From positions 555,001 through 619,000 of the forward strand of contig BROG01000372.1 in assembly GCA_030159075.1 (NCBI GenBank): a stretch of 64,000 nt of DNA. The letters run 5' to 3'. The first letter of the stretch is position 1; each line of letters begins with the position of its first letter. Source of the stretch: Atrina japonica. Lineage: Eukaryota; Mollusca; Bivalvia; Pterioida; Pinnidae. A program made the position numbers and the translations under genes. Below the pieces are notes generated by a model, which was not told where the DNA came from, did not search any database, and saw only the letters and a list, made by a program, of their open reading frames with translations. This document shows, piece by piece, positions 12,901-26,900 of the stretch.

Positions 12901-15900
12901 AACATATATCAGGAGACAATCATCTTTCATAAAATGTGACCTGTCTCGAGAGACCATAGTCATGAAAGGCCAGCTGTTGTGAAAGACAATATTCAGAAAT
13001 CTGTACTGATAAAATTCTTGAAATAAAATATTGTTTTGAGAGCCCAACTGTATTGAAATGCCTCAGTTTCATAGTGGATGCTCATATCATTAAGCACGAC
13101 AGTGTATTGGTGTTTATTTTTAGATTTTGTTCACATTCATTTGTGAGTTTAGGTAGATTAATGTGAAATTTCCATCACTTTTAATTGTTCTAGATTCTTT
13201 ATCGCTTTTTTGTTCTTCGCAAAACATCAGAAATATCTATCTATCTATCTATCTATATATAGATATATTGAATTTTGCAGTGGAGGTACTCATGATAATC
13301 AGAGACAAAGCACCAGTGAAATAGCAGGTATGTTAATATTTTTTGACTCAGATTAACCTATTTTTTTACTAGTGAGATTCTGAGAATTTATATGTCTTCA
13401 CGATTGAAAATGATCAGTTGCAAGTCACATGATTATCATGTGATCATAAAATTTGGTGTGTTTACTTTTGTAAGAGATCTATGGATTTTGATGTTTATCT
13501 TTCGTTTTTTATAGGACTTGACAAATTGTTGACAGGAACCATACAGAATTTTGAAGGTGGATCAAGTGAGGTAGGTATTGAAATCTGAGGTTACATGTAA
13601 AGCTATAGCAACTCATGTTGACTAGAACAACCTTAATTGTTGGTGTATAATGCGCATCCATGTATAATGAACACCTAAATTTTGTGCACCAAAATGTTGA
13701 AAAAAATATGATATAGCACTTTTAATGCACATCTTATTTTGGGAGAAACTCATAAACATTACAAAATTTTGAAGTTGGATCAAGTAAGTTAGGTATAAAA
13801 TCGGAGGATACATGTAAAGCTATTGTGACTCTGAATTTGATCCATATTGCAGAAAGACATAAGTACAAAAAAACTTGATAACATTTGAAAAGTTAATTTT
13901 ATATGTGTGTATAACATGATATAAAATATTAAATTACCTGTATTTTGTCAGTCATTCACATGATGATTATTAGTATAGATAGTTGTTTGATTCTTTGGAC
14001 GATGTGTTTAAAATTCATTCTCCCCATGAAAAAACAATGGATTCTACCTCACATCAATAATACAGTCTAGTCCAACCGTATCTTTGGAAGTGAGTAAGTT
14101 GATTCAAGATTGTTAGGTCAGAAATAAAGAAATGCTGATGTCCCTGGGATCAAAGATCGTAGAACATATTATGTTTGGTCCGTTTTTATATGTCTGGTTT
14201 GTTAGCACCAAAAACTTGAGTTGTCTGTCAAATAACTTGAATTCTGTCTTGAAGGTATTTACCAAATTTGATATGATACTTTATATTATGCTGGTCAGCA
14301 ACCAATTCTCGCCAACTCTTTTTATTTTGCCTGATATTTTCTCTTTTTCTTTTTTCTTTTTGCTCGGCATTCAGAATAGTGTTTTGTGCAGGAAACAAAA
14401 AAGATCTGTGAAAGTATGCATGCGTTTGCACGTTCCACGCAAGTTAAAAACAGTTGGTGAGGATTGGTACTTGGCGAGAATTGGTCGCTGTCCAGTATGA
14501 GTTTAATCATGGCCGACATCGGCAATATTTGCCAGAATTGACATTTTTATGGATGGCTTACCTCTTTGGAGCAAAGTGTTTCTTACACAGATCTCATAAC
14601 CTCAGAAATCTTTCTAATTTTACTAGGTTGATGTAAAAGAGTTGCCATTGCCTACCGAGCATTCACTCTCAGTTCCAAGTGATCCACACAATCACACCAT
14701 GTATGACAATACGAAAATGGATATGACAGGTTGCTATGGCAACATTTACCAACCAGGGGATGACGGTTTTGGTGATGAGGAGGTTGAGATTAAGATCGAC
14801 CCTAAAGCTTTCTTACGAAGTCTCACCAAAAGTCCGGATGTGCTGTCAGATGGGTAAAGATTGTTTTTAATGTTTGTGATGCACTGGAACAAAAAGAGTA
14901 TATGTACAGGCCTTTTTCTGCCAATTTTGAGAAAATGCCATTGGCGACACAATTGGGAATTTTAATGTGAATTTGAGTCCGATCGGCAGTAGTTTGCACA
15001 CATGTAAATCCGAATGAAATGGAATCTTTTTTTTTAATGTATTTCCTCCTACATTGATTCCTGTCTATTGTTGTCTCAGTCTGACACCAAAGTGGGAATT
15101 TTCTTCATAAAAATAAAAAAAACATGCATTTTGCATTTGAAATGGGGTCAATTATCGGTGTTGTGGAAACTATAGAAAAAGGCCTGATGCACCTCTCTTA
15201 GTGGCTAAAGTAGTTACAGTGTCCACCTTGCAAAAGAGAGATCTTTGGTCTGATTCCTGTTACGAGTCATATCTATCATTTATTTTATGTACAATAGAAA
15301 ACTCCTTTGCCATGCATTCAGCATAAGAAATTTTCATCATGGGTTTTTGGAGTGAGAATTTAGACCAAGGTCCCATGTCACTTCCAGTGTGAAATGCTAA
15401 AGAGCCACATTGGTGCCAGTCCATAGCACTCATAAAAAATTGTGGCATTTCAGCTTTAGCTAGTGATGACTCCATAGAAATGAAAACTTCTGTCGTGGTG
15501 TAAAAAAAAACAGAGAGAAAAAACACTTCCACTAAAGAAAAAGAAAAAAACCGGTAAATTAAGAATTGATAAATACCCAGGCTTCAGGAAAATTTCTTGT
15601 CCTGGTTTGACAAGTACTCTGTCAGACAGAACTACATTATTTTACAGGATAAAGATAAGTCCCCATTTGCAGTGCAAAAAAATGCATTTTTTCCACAATT
15701 TACAGTTGCAGTTTCCCAATTGGAGTCAAATGACAATGAATTTGAAGAGATTCCTGTATTTTCAAACAGTTTTGTGTAGTTTTAAATTTCCCAATTTCAA
15801 TAAAATGTTGCTAAAATTACAAAAGGCCCAGGCCCCTTTTCCAAAAGAGTGTGGAAAATCCCTGTCTTGACACTATTCATTTAACATGAGTAATGAGTAG

Positions 15901-17876
15901 AGCTTCACACAAAGTTTATATTGCTGAGGACATCATTAGAAATTGTTTATCATTGTGTCCTATCAAAGGCCATAAGAAATGGATCAGTCAGACGGTATCA
16001 TTTTTATGTACACAAGTTTTGTATGTGTAAATATTTAAATGTTTTCACACACCTCCCCCTCCCCCCCAAAAAAAACAAAAACAAAACAAAAAACCACTGT
16101 GTGCAAATTCTTGTCAAATTTGTAAAATCTTAGGGTGAGAGTTACAAAAATTAAGAATTTTGGAAGTGGCCATATCAAAGTGGTTATCTTTAAGACTATT
16201 GCAATGATCCAGTATATTGGTGTTGACAGATCTTAATCCGCTGTAGTTCTTATTGACTATTTGTAGTGGTATAATCAGTCAAGATGGTTATTTTACATGG
16301 ACCTTTTGGGAGTACCAGGTTTTGATTTTCAATCCAGATCATACCTCAGTCTTTGCTAATAGGTAATAATTACTCCTTCATCAAGTGCTTGGCATAAGAA
16401 GTGAAACCCTCAGGTTTTCCTGATGAGAATTAGATCAGGGGGTCTGTATTATGGTAGGTGTGGCTTATTAAAGAACCGTCACTGCTTTGGCATATGCCCA
16501 TAGCACAAGTCAAAATTTGTAGCACTTCATCTGCAGCTGATGTCTCCATGGACGTGAAAAATTGTTTTTTGTTTTGATTGTTGCTTTACATCCTGTCAAG
16601 AATTTTTCACTTCAATGGAGATGTCGCCAGGTTTAGGTGATGTTATACAAATTTTGGACTGATGCCAATACAGTCAGAGTTCTTTTACGTGCCACGCCTC
16701 CTGTGACATGGGACCTCGGTTTTCAGTCTCATTTAAAAGATTTGTGACTTTCACTTGGTATGCCGAGTGCTTGGTGAAGGCACAGTCACTACCATTTTAA
16801 AGTCTTTGGTATGACCCAGTCTGGGAATTGAAACGGGACCATCCGCTTGTGAGTGGAACCCTCTACCACTAGAACACTGCAAGCGGTCATGAAAAATTAT
16901 GATAACTGAAACAATAGTAAAACAAAATAATGATTCTGTTTACTATTGCTATTACAGAACTGCGGGAAGCAACACAGCAGATACTCAAACACTTGATATG
17001 TTTCCATCTACAACACAAAGAAATGATAATTTCCTCCTTGATCTTCAGCAGAATCAAACAATATACGATAACTTTCAAATGGAATTGACAGGTTGCCTTG
17101 GAAATGGTAATCAATCTGTTTTGAATGACATGAAAGAAGACACAGAAGTCAAAATTGATGGCAGGGCTTTCTTACAAAAAATCACCAAAAACATCAAGAT
17201 GCCATCGGACAGGTATAAACACAACACACTACATATGTACAGTTCTTTATAAAATTCAGGCAGGGGGTGATTCTTGAACATCTCAGATTTTCATTATTTT
17301 TGTTGTTGTGACTAGTAATGACACCACTTTATCAAAAATGAACGAATTGATACAGAAGCACAAACCGTTGCCATGGTAACTGAGGTTGCCTTTTTTTACC
17401 CTCTGAAATGGTGTTTGTGCATAAAATCTCTATATTGAGAGGTAAAAATTTTCTGCTACATGATTTATACTCTTAAAAGATATATTGCCCTTGTAAAGAT
17501 AAGGTCTGTTTTTTAGAAATTATGAAAATAAAAAAGTATATATTAAAACTTGAATTTATGAGGCATGGGTAAAATAAGATAAAACTCAACTTTTTGAATA
17601 TTTATGTATTTTTCAAAAATGTTTTTACTCTTTCAATTATGTGAATTCTGATTACAGCTAATTCTTATGTATTTAAACAGCAAAAATTAAGAAGATTTAA
17701 TCAATATCAATTAAATCTGTTTATCAAAATGCGACACATTTATTTCTTATTTTATTCATCCGAATGGTTTTGGCACGCATTTTGCATTAATCGAATACAA
17801 TTTCGGTAAGCGGAACTTCTCTTGTCTTTCGGTCACTTCGTATAATGGCAGTGGAACTTCTTCTATCAATTAGCAT

Positions 17877-17939
<63 letters not shown>

Positions 17940-20900
17940 TTGTATATATACAGTGAATTAAGGAGAAAAGGACTGCTAAATACTGATAATATGATTTGAC
18001 AGAAGTTGCCTCCCAAATTCAGATAGTCGTCCCCAGTTGACATACTTGATGTAGACTAGCTCTAAGTGAAAAAGAAACAAATCGTGTACCATGTCTACAT
18101 TTTTATTTCAAGATTTATTGTTCCAATACTTATTTACAGCAGGCACTCAGTTAGATTTATTAGTTAATTTTAGTCAAACATTAAATAAGATCAAATAAGC
18201 GCTTGAATATATAGGCGTAAATATAAGCATTTTCTAACTCAGATTGGTTAAAACCAATTCAGGATTAGACAGAATACAATATTCGGATTCGAAGTACAGT
18301 TACATTTAAAGTTGCTGAATGTGGATTTTCATTTAATTTTTGATTCTCATTTACAAATAATAAGTTGCAACGTAGAATCCTGTTATTGTAGAATTAGATA
18401 ACCATGCTCAGTCACTGTTTGTTTTTTGTCGTTTGACAGATCTAACTAAACCGGAAGTGCACAGAATATACCTCTTATGCCCACATTTCCTTGTAGTTTT
18501 GCCTCTTTAAATTAAAAAGCACATATGATTTTTAAACTTAGAAAAATCCCATGAATGTATTACAGTGAAAAATTCTTTGAATGTCAAACAATTTTGATAT
18601 TAACCCACCTCCCCCCTAAATTTTCATAAATAGTTTGTTCTAAAATGTTAAGATCAATGATAAAGTCAGCCTTACAAATTCAATGTTTTGTCTTGTAAAA
18701 TGTGGCTGTTAACTCATCAACCCCTTAGAAAAAATGGACTCTTCTGTAAATCAATGACTTTAACCAGTCGAAATGTGTCTTTATATCAATGGGTTAAATA
18801 TACTGTGATGCATACTACTATTTTGGCATTATGATTGTAAATCAATTTCAAATAAATATATATAATTTTTTTCATTACAGTCTTTCAGAGATGGACATTT
18901 TTATGCCTCAGAAGCAGTTTTCACCAGACAAGAAAGTTCTGGGATTGTACTCTATTGACAGCGAAACTGACGTTCAGACAATAAACAACACTTCCATAAA
19001 CAAATACACCAGCTATAGTGCAGCTCTACATACAGTGACAGACAACACCACCGTCTGCAGTACCACAGATGCCATAGCAACAACAAAAAGACGAACATCA
19101 TCCAATCGTCTTCCTCTCATGTGCATTTCAGACAAATCTACAAACAAAGAAAACGAAACAAATGAACCCTCACAAAATGGGAACAGAACTTTGGAAGATT
19201 TTTTCCAGGATAATGGACAGGAAATATCACATTTGTCAAATCAATCACAGCAATTACGAAAGAACGAAGTAACACAGAAATATTCTGCACAACAGTTTTC
19301 AAGTGGGGGTGTTCCTGATGCCACATTGATTTTTCATCAGGATAATGACATGGAATGCACGGAAGTGGTCTCCTGTGCTATCAAAACCAATGTTGCTATG
19401 GAGAGGAAATGCAGAGAGTCAGGATCATTGGAAATCAGATCAGAACATTCTCCAGACAAGACGATAGTTTTTGATCAGTGTGACATGGAGCAGACTGAGG
19501 TGATACATGTAGTGCCCAAAAACGTCTTTTCTCAAGATGGTTCGGAGACTTGCCAAGGAAGGAAAAGCTTAAGCGGAAAGGGTTTCAGTGAGAACACCAC
19601 AATTTACTTTGGTGGCACTGCTGACATGGAAGAAACTGGTGTGATAATCAATCATATACAAACGGAAAAAGATGGAATAAGTGAAATCAGGTCAAGTGTG
19701 CCTTGCACTAATACTGAAACTTCAGTAAAAGATCAAATCAACACCAGTTTGTGTGAAAGACCAAATATCTCGGCCACAGCTAAATCAAGTGAAAACAGCA
19801 GTCTGACAGAAAGGAAATGTGTAGTGGCTGAAAAGTACACAAGTGAAACAGCACTTACCAATATTGCCAGTCACACAACACCAAATGAATTGTTGTCTGC
19901 CGAAGAAAAGACCGTATATTTTCAGTCTGGTGGTGCAATGGAAGAAACACAAGTGGTTACTGGAAATATATCAACGGAGGATGATATAAATATCGTAGAG
20001 AAAGTGGACCAAGACAGGAAGTTTATGACAAAGCCGTGCGACACTGGCAAAGCGGTAACAAATGTAGACAGGAACGAAATGTTATGTAATATGCCATCTG
20101 CTGAAGAAAAGACATTGTATTTCCCATCGGGAGACAACATGGAAGAAACACAGGTGGTTACAGGAAATATAAAAATGTTAAACTCTAGTAAAATTGAAAA
20201 CATGGATCAAAACAAAAATGATACTATTGTTGGCAATCAGGAAACGGTGAAAAAACAGTCATCTCCAGAGAACAAAACGGTATATTACCATTCAGATGGT
20301 ACAATGGAGGAAACGCAGGTGGTGACCGGAAAGATCGAGAGCTGTGGCGATGGCCAACCTAGAGAGAATTTGAACCACAGCAGGAAATCAGTGGATAACC
20401 AACAAAATGCCGAAAACAGAACTATATATTATCAGTCTGATTGTAATATGGAAGAAACGCAAGGGATGAGTGTAAATATCAATGTCTGTGAAAGAAGTAC
20501 ACTTGCTGAAAAAATTGGTGAAAGTGGGTTAAGACTGGGAAAGCCACCAGCTTCCCAGAATAACACTATATATTTTAAGTCTGAAGACATTATGGAGGAG
20601 ACACTTGGATTGACAGGAAAGATTTCAGTTTTTGAGAACAGCAAAATAAAAAACACTGACAAAGACAGCGGAGTGTTAGGAAAGTCTTCATCTTCACAAG
20701 AAAATTTCAATACCACATATTTCCAATCCGATGGTAATAACATGGAAGAAACACAAGGTTTGACTGGGAAAATTTCAATAAATGTCAGCAATGTATTAGG
20801 TGAGAATATAAGAAATGGAAAAGACAGAGAAGTGTTTGGAAAGTCTTCATCTGCACAAGAAGTTTTCAATACCACATATTTCCAATCCGATGGTAATAAC

Positions 20901-23900
20901 ATGGAAGAAACACAAGGTTTGACTGGGAAAATTTCAATAAATGTCAGCAATGTATTAGGCGAGACCATGATCAATGGAAAAGACTGTTTTACTGAGAAGA
21001 GTATGATTGGTAATGGTAATATATCCATGGAAAGTAATACAGCAAAAGAAAGTTTGCTGTCTTCAGAGGAAAAAATGAATTCTCTTCAGTCTGATGGTAC
21101 AAAGGGAGAACCATCAAGTGTCATAGCGAAAACAGAAGTTTTAGCTGCCAGTCAAGTGTGTGAGAATTTAACCGAACAACGTGTATCCGTCAGTAAAACA
21201 GAGGATAACTCTGCACTGTCTCTTGACGTAAAAACTACTTCATCTGCGAGCAGGGACCTGCTACTTCCTGTAGCCAATAAAGAAACTAACCTCACAAATT
21301 TGGAACCATTCAGTGCAATACCAAAACTTGAAAACACACTTGAGATCAAGCCAAAGTCATCATTGTTAGTATCAAAACTGTCAAAGTTTTCCAGTAGATT
21401 AAATGTGATTGACTCCGGCGATAGAACAACCGATAAATTGCCTCAGTTAAGAAGAAAGAGTCTTGTGAAGTTATCAAGTGGAGGCGTTCATGACTTCTTA
21501 CTTAGCAAAGATAACCTACCGAAAGTCGAATCAGAGGGACAGTTAAAAGAAAATGTGGATATATACAAAAAAGAGGAATCTTTTGAAGCTAAAGTGAAAG
21601 CAAAGATAGTGGATGAAACCTTGAATAAGACTGTCGATGTTGATAAAATGAATAATACGAGAAACATACATGAAGGATCAACTACATTTGACGTAAATGA
21701 CAGAGGTATCAATGTTTTTTATTTTATCTTTTTATGCCTGCCAATAAAAAAAACAAAAAAATTGGCCTGTCCTACCTTGTATTTGTGATTTAAATTTGAG
21801 GAAGTTTGTTACTATATGGGGGTTTCTTTATTGCTGCAAAATCATCATCATTCATAATGTACTTGAAAACTGTGGTTTCCCCTTTCTCTGTCCTTCATAA
21901 ATATCAATTAACTTAATATTTAAGTCCTTATTAGACTAGAAATATTTCTTAAATGTGCCTGCAGATCTTTAATACATAGTTCACCAACAAATTTTTCCAA
22001 ATTTTCTTTCACACCCCATTTTTGATGCAGCAAAAAATCAACACACTGAAATAAAGGTTTGTCGAAAGTCTGGACAGTAAGATTTCTGCAGTTTACTACT
22101 ACAAAATTGCATGATTGATAAATTGGGAAGTTTCAGTCATTTGTAAGGAATTTTTGCACAATTTTTGTTTCATGGGGAAACAACCCAATTTTGGAAGTAA
22201 ATTTCAGGTATGAAAATCACTGCCAATATCAGCAATATTTGCAATTTGTGGGGTTTTGTATTCATATATGGATAGCTTGGTTCTGAGATAGCAAACTGTT
22301 TCTCACTCGCATCTGGTTATTGTTTATTCCAGAGGGCATTACTGATTTGATTGTCCCTATGGATCTCCTGAGTAACACAACGATAGATTCCAGCATGGTT
22401 ACAAATCAAATTGAGAGTACAAATACTCTACTGCAAATGAACACGGACAGTACCAACATGTTGCTGGGAATCCAGCCAGATAGTATGACAGCGCCATCTA
22501 GCCAAGGAACGGAAAAAATTCAACGTCAAAGTGGTGGTACCTCTCAAACCAGTGTTCTAGAAGATTCAACCATGTCATGTCTCAACATGACAGCCGGCAA
22601 TCCAAGCTATTTACAATCAATTCGAGAAGAGATGGAGGGATCGTTGCTGTCTCAGGCATCCATTAGTAAATTGACTCTGACTGTACCTGATGAGAACTTG
22701 GTAGGTATCAGATATCATTCCTTTTTCTATAATCTTTGTGGGGTCGATATTTGCTTTTGTTTCTATCATCATTTTCCCTAAATCAGCAGGAAAAGGATAT
22801 TATAGTGTTTCGAATAACACTGAAACAAGATACTTTAGCACGCATTTGGTTTTAGTAATTTTCATGCAAAGACATAAGTATGTTAAATTTTTATATGAGT
22901 GCTATAATTAGCAAGTGAAAATGAATACAAATGCTCAGGTTAGAAGTAAGGTAAATTTTATGGAAGCATATGCTGAATAATTTGATGTCATTGTGTTTTC
23001 ATTGTATTCCTATCAGACTCTTGGTTAGTTGTGCTATTGTTTTCTAGGGCCGTGTATCTAGGGCCAGTGATTTTCCGTTTCAGATTGCCGATCCCGCGAT
23101 TCTGTCTGCGATTCCGCGATCACGGAAAATCACTAGCCCTATGTATCATGACTCGAAAGTGTATCACAATATATCACAATAAATGAAAAGTGTATTACCA
23201 TGTATCACAGTATATCATATTGTTAGGAATATTCAGTGTAACATTAGAAATAGTTGTGTGAAACACAGATACGGTGCCTATAGATTAATTAATTTAATTA
23301 TTCATTACGTTTTGTACATTTGTAACTTATTTTAGGCAAAAAAGATAATTTATTGATACAGCGCTTAGGTGGCATCGACATATACTGATATACTAATAAA
23401 ACAAACAACATAATTCTGTATTTTATTTTTATGGAAAATTTTGATATATTTTTGGGGTATTTATATATCGTATCATCAGAAATAAAATCACAATATGTTG
23501 TTGTTTTATCGATGTATTGTTACACCACTATTATTTTCCCTGTTTTTATATTTGAAGAAACTTGATACTTTTGAGCGTACAAAAATACCAGCATTTTGAA
23601 GTTATTCTTTGTATACTAACTTATGTCAACAGGATGAAGTTCCCGAGGGTCCAATGAACGTGGAGACTTTCTGTAAATACATCCAGATGATACAGCCGTA
23701 CTGGCTAACTGGGTTAATACTTACAGAGTGTCGTGAAAGCATTGCTTTGAAATCGGTAAGCTTTCTCTTTCTGCTTAATATTTTGTACAACACTGGATTA
23801 CCTCCCGCTTCTAAACTTTGATGTGAAATGCCTTATTTCTTTGTCCATGGTAAAAATCACTATGTACATACAGTAGAACTTCAATGAGTCGAAGTTCAAG

Positions 23901-26900
23901 GGACTGTCTAAAAAAGTTCGAAACATCGGGACTTCGACTCATGAATGGTGATCGAGAAATCTAAAATTTACTCCATAATGACATGCCACACAAAAAATCT
24001 ATTGTACGTGACTGTGTAACTGTATAGGTGCTGGGATCATGACTTAAAATCGAATCCACTAAAATCATTTACGGCTTATTTAATGTAGATACAGTGTATT
24101 TATTTTGTACTCAGAGAATAAATCCAAACATTCTGCAGAAAAATCGTAATCCAAGCGCCTATACGAGAAACGTTGACTCCAAGTTAAGAAAAAAACAGAG
24201 AAGCTAAAATATTTTGTCACCAATTAAATTATCAACACAAAACGAAAGTCAATAGATGTATCATGCAGCACTAGTCATTACACATTAAAATTTTTTTTTT
24301 TCACATCAAATTGCCGATACCGTTCATTTCATGTTGTTTTTTTCTTTACAAGTGACACTTTGAGTTTGAGTAGAAAATGTTTACTGTATATTATCGGGTC
24401 ATTTCGTTTTGTTTTTACAAATCGGTAACTTATCATGACCCAAGCTACGAGATGGTAAACAACCAACACAACCGCTGGTAATTTGCATATTTGAATCTGA
24501 CAAAGTCGCAAACAATCAATAATCAATTAGCGTCTGCTTATTACTTTTAATTACTTAAATCATGTTGTTATTTTTATACTGTCCTGGGTGTTTATCAATA
24601 AACACGTGTCCATTGTTCAACGTAGTCGGATAGTGTGTGAAAATCGCCACAGGTAATTTACATCTTGTATACAGGTAAACTTCGACTTCGATTCATTTGT
24701 ATGAATTTTCGATGTTTTTACAGCGATGGGACTGCCAGTTTTGTTCGACACACCGAGAAATTCGACTCATGAAAGATCGATTTATAAATTGTTTTTTAGT
24801 AAGGATATATAATGAAATAAATCGGGACTTTGTAAAAAGTTTGACTCATTGAAGTTCGACTCATCGAAGTTCTACTGTATATGGTTCATTATTATCTATT
24901 TTAATGGTGTTTTACGCCACATTCAACAATTTTTCAGGTTTATGGTAGTGGCCACTTTTTTGTGGTTACAATGAACCCAAGAAAAAGACCTCCAATTGTC
25001 TGTAGGTAAACTGACAAATGTTCTCACATAATCAGTAAAGTTCTAGCTGGGGTTGAGGGAGAGGGGTAGGGCTACTAGAGGTTAGAGACTTCATTACAGA
25101 AAGTGTGATGTGGTAACCACTCAGCTACATAAGGCACTCTGATAGAATTTTTCACTGTGATGAAACTGAATGTTCACATCTTAAAAACAAGATGACTCTG
25201 TACTGACTGGTATACCCCCAGAAGTTGGCTTGTAAATCCTGGAAGTTGCCTGATATACTCCAGACGTTGATTGGTATACCCAGAAATGATCTTGTAAGTT
25301 GGAAGTTGGTTAGCCTACCCTAGGAGTCACATTTAGACTTGTCTGTATTACAGTAAGGAAGAGTTCATGTATCATTCATAGGGGTGGATATATTGTCTGT
25401 TATACATTCCAGAAATTGTGTGGTCTTTTTTTTACCTGTACAAACCTTAAATCTCTATCTTATTTTTATTCTTTCCTAACAGGTGGATTGCAGTGATCTT
25501 AAGAGTGTGTTAGAGGCTCAGCTTGTGCAAAAATCTTTTGTAGAATCACACAAAACTGTCTTTGATGAAGCTTCCAAAAAGAGCGAAAGGTATATCTCCT
25601 GCAGTTTTCCAGTAATGATAATCTGTATTAATAAATGCTTGTGGTAAAAAAAAAAAAGTCAGCACGTAGTACATTATTAGGTACAAACACTGTTCAGTGT
25701 TTCCACATGGCTTATAGAGGTTCCATGTTTGAAACTTTGTTTGCTTAAATCATATACTTTTTGTGCCCCAAGGTCAAAGATTAGGGGCATGTTGTTTTTT
25801 GGTCTTTTTTTTTGGAGTGTCCGTCCACAAATATAATATAATCCCATTTTTTGTCCTTTCTTTTTTTTCCTATAAACTTAAAAATTTGTTTGGATATCAT
25901 ACATTTATATCTTGTTCACTTGTCAAAAAAAAGGTCAAAAGCTGAAATTATGGTAAAGAAAATCAAATCAATTTACCGTATATACTCGTGTATAGGTTGC
26001 AGTTTTTTACTCAAAATATGTGTGTAATATTTGCCATGCGACTTATCTACTGGGTATAGGATTTCGTGGTCTTGAAATCTGAGACCGTATGGACTATGAT
26101 GGAGAGACGGATATCTAAGACAACAGTACTTAAACATCGATGTATGTTAATGATAAATAAATAAGATACCTCACGTGTGCATAATACATTGTGTTCTTCA
26201 TCTAGTAAAAACTAATCCCTTTCATGTATGATTGTACTGTGATTCAAGTGTCAGTCAGAATTTGCGTAATCAGGCCAAATATAAAAAAATATTGTTTAGT
26301 GTAATCTTAAATTACAATCTTAAAGCCTGGGTGAAGTCATTCTTTGATAGGAAAATTAGTTTAAACCTTTAACTTCAGATTTTTTGTCACATTGGTCTGC
26401 AGTGTGGATGAATACACACTTAATTATTGTTTAAAATTGTTTACAGCTCAAAGGTGATTGTTACTGAATTAGATGAAATGTACGTGAAAAATCAGCCCGA
26501 ACTTTTTCAGTCTGCTCTATCTTGCACACCTGATCAGGTAAATATATTGTATATAGATTTACTTTGTTTCAGAAGAGTTATTACCCTTACACATAAAGTT
26601 ACAAAGATTTGCAACTCTTAGACTTGATCTTACGACTACAGTCATGACCTGTGATCATGTTACAAAGAATTAGAGCTTGCTACTTACAACCAAATCAGAT
26701 CCTGTTTTTATGACTAACAAGAGGCAATTTGTAGCTCTATCCATCTTAATGTAGTAGCAGGTAAAAATGGTCATGAACTGTCAATATTTTATCTATCACC
26801 TGTGGGTTAAACTGCTGAGGACTTAAGGTCCTTCCAGTTGAAGGTTTGGTTAGAATTTTGTTATTGCTTACCATTCACTTATAAATCCATTCACCCCTAC

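Larger units (their letters stand above)
14627..21705 (+). other. KNL1: KNL1 exons 9-11: MELT-like repeat array
   Basis: Twelve repeats of the form T-[IVLTM]-[YF]-x(4-7)-M-[DE]-x-T are visible, with the Met at residues 119, 205, 406, 451, 498, 602, 669, 724, 772, 820, 870 and 923. The core is MDMT, MELT, MECT, MEQT, then eight times MEET. The conserved upstream aromatic (for example KTVYFQSGG) matches the T-omega element of vertebrate MELT repeats. Vertebrate repeats carry a downstream SHT motif; here the same place reads QVVTG or QGLTG. Ten repeats lie in the 2825-nt exon 18881-21705, comparable to the giant MELT exon of vertebrates. A thirteenth, decayed unit lacking Met and Thr lies near residue 990. 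Confidence 0.9.

Noticed and set aside
18831..18880. ATG upstream of the large KNL1 exon as a gene start
   Set aside because: The acceptor TTCATTACAG ends at 18880 and the upstream exon joins in phase with AG|T; the ATG at 18831 is intronic.
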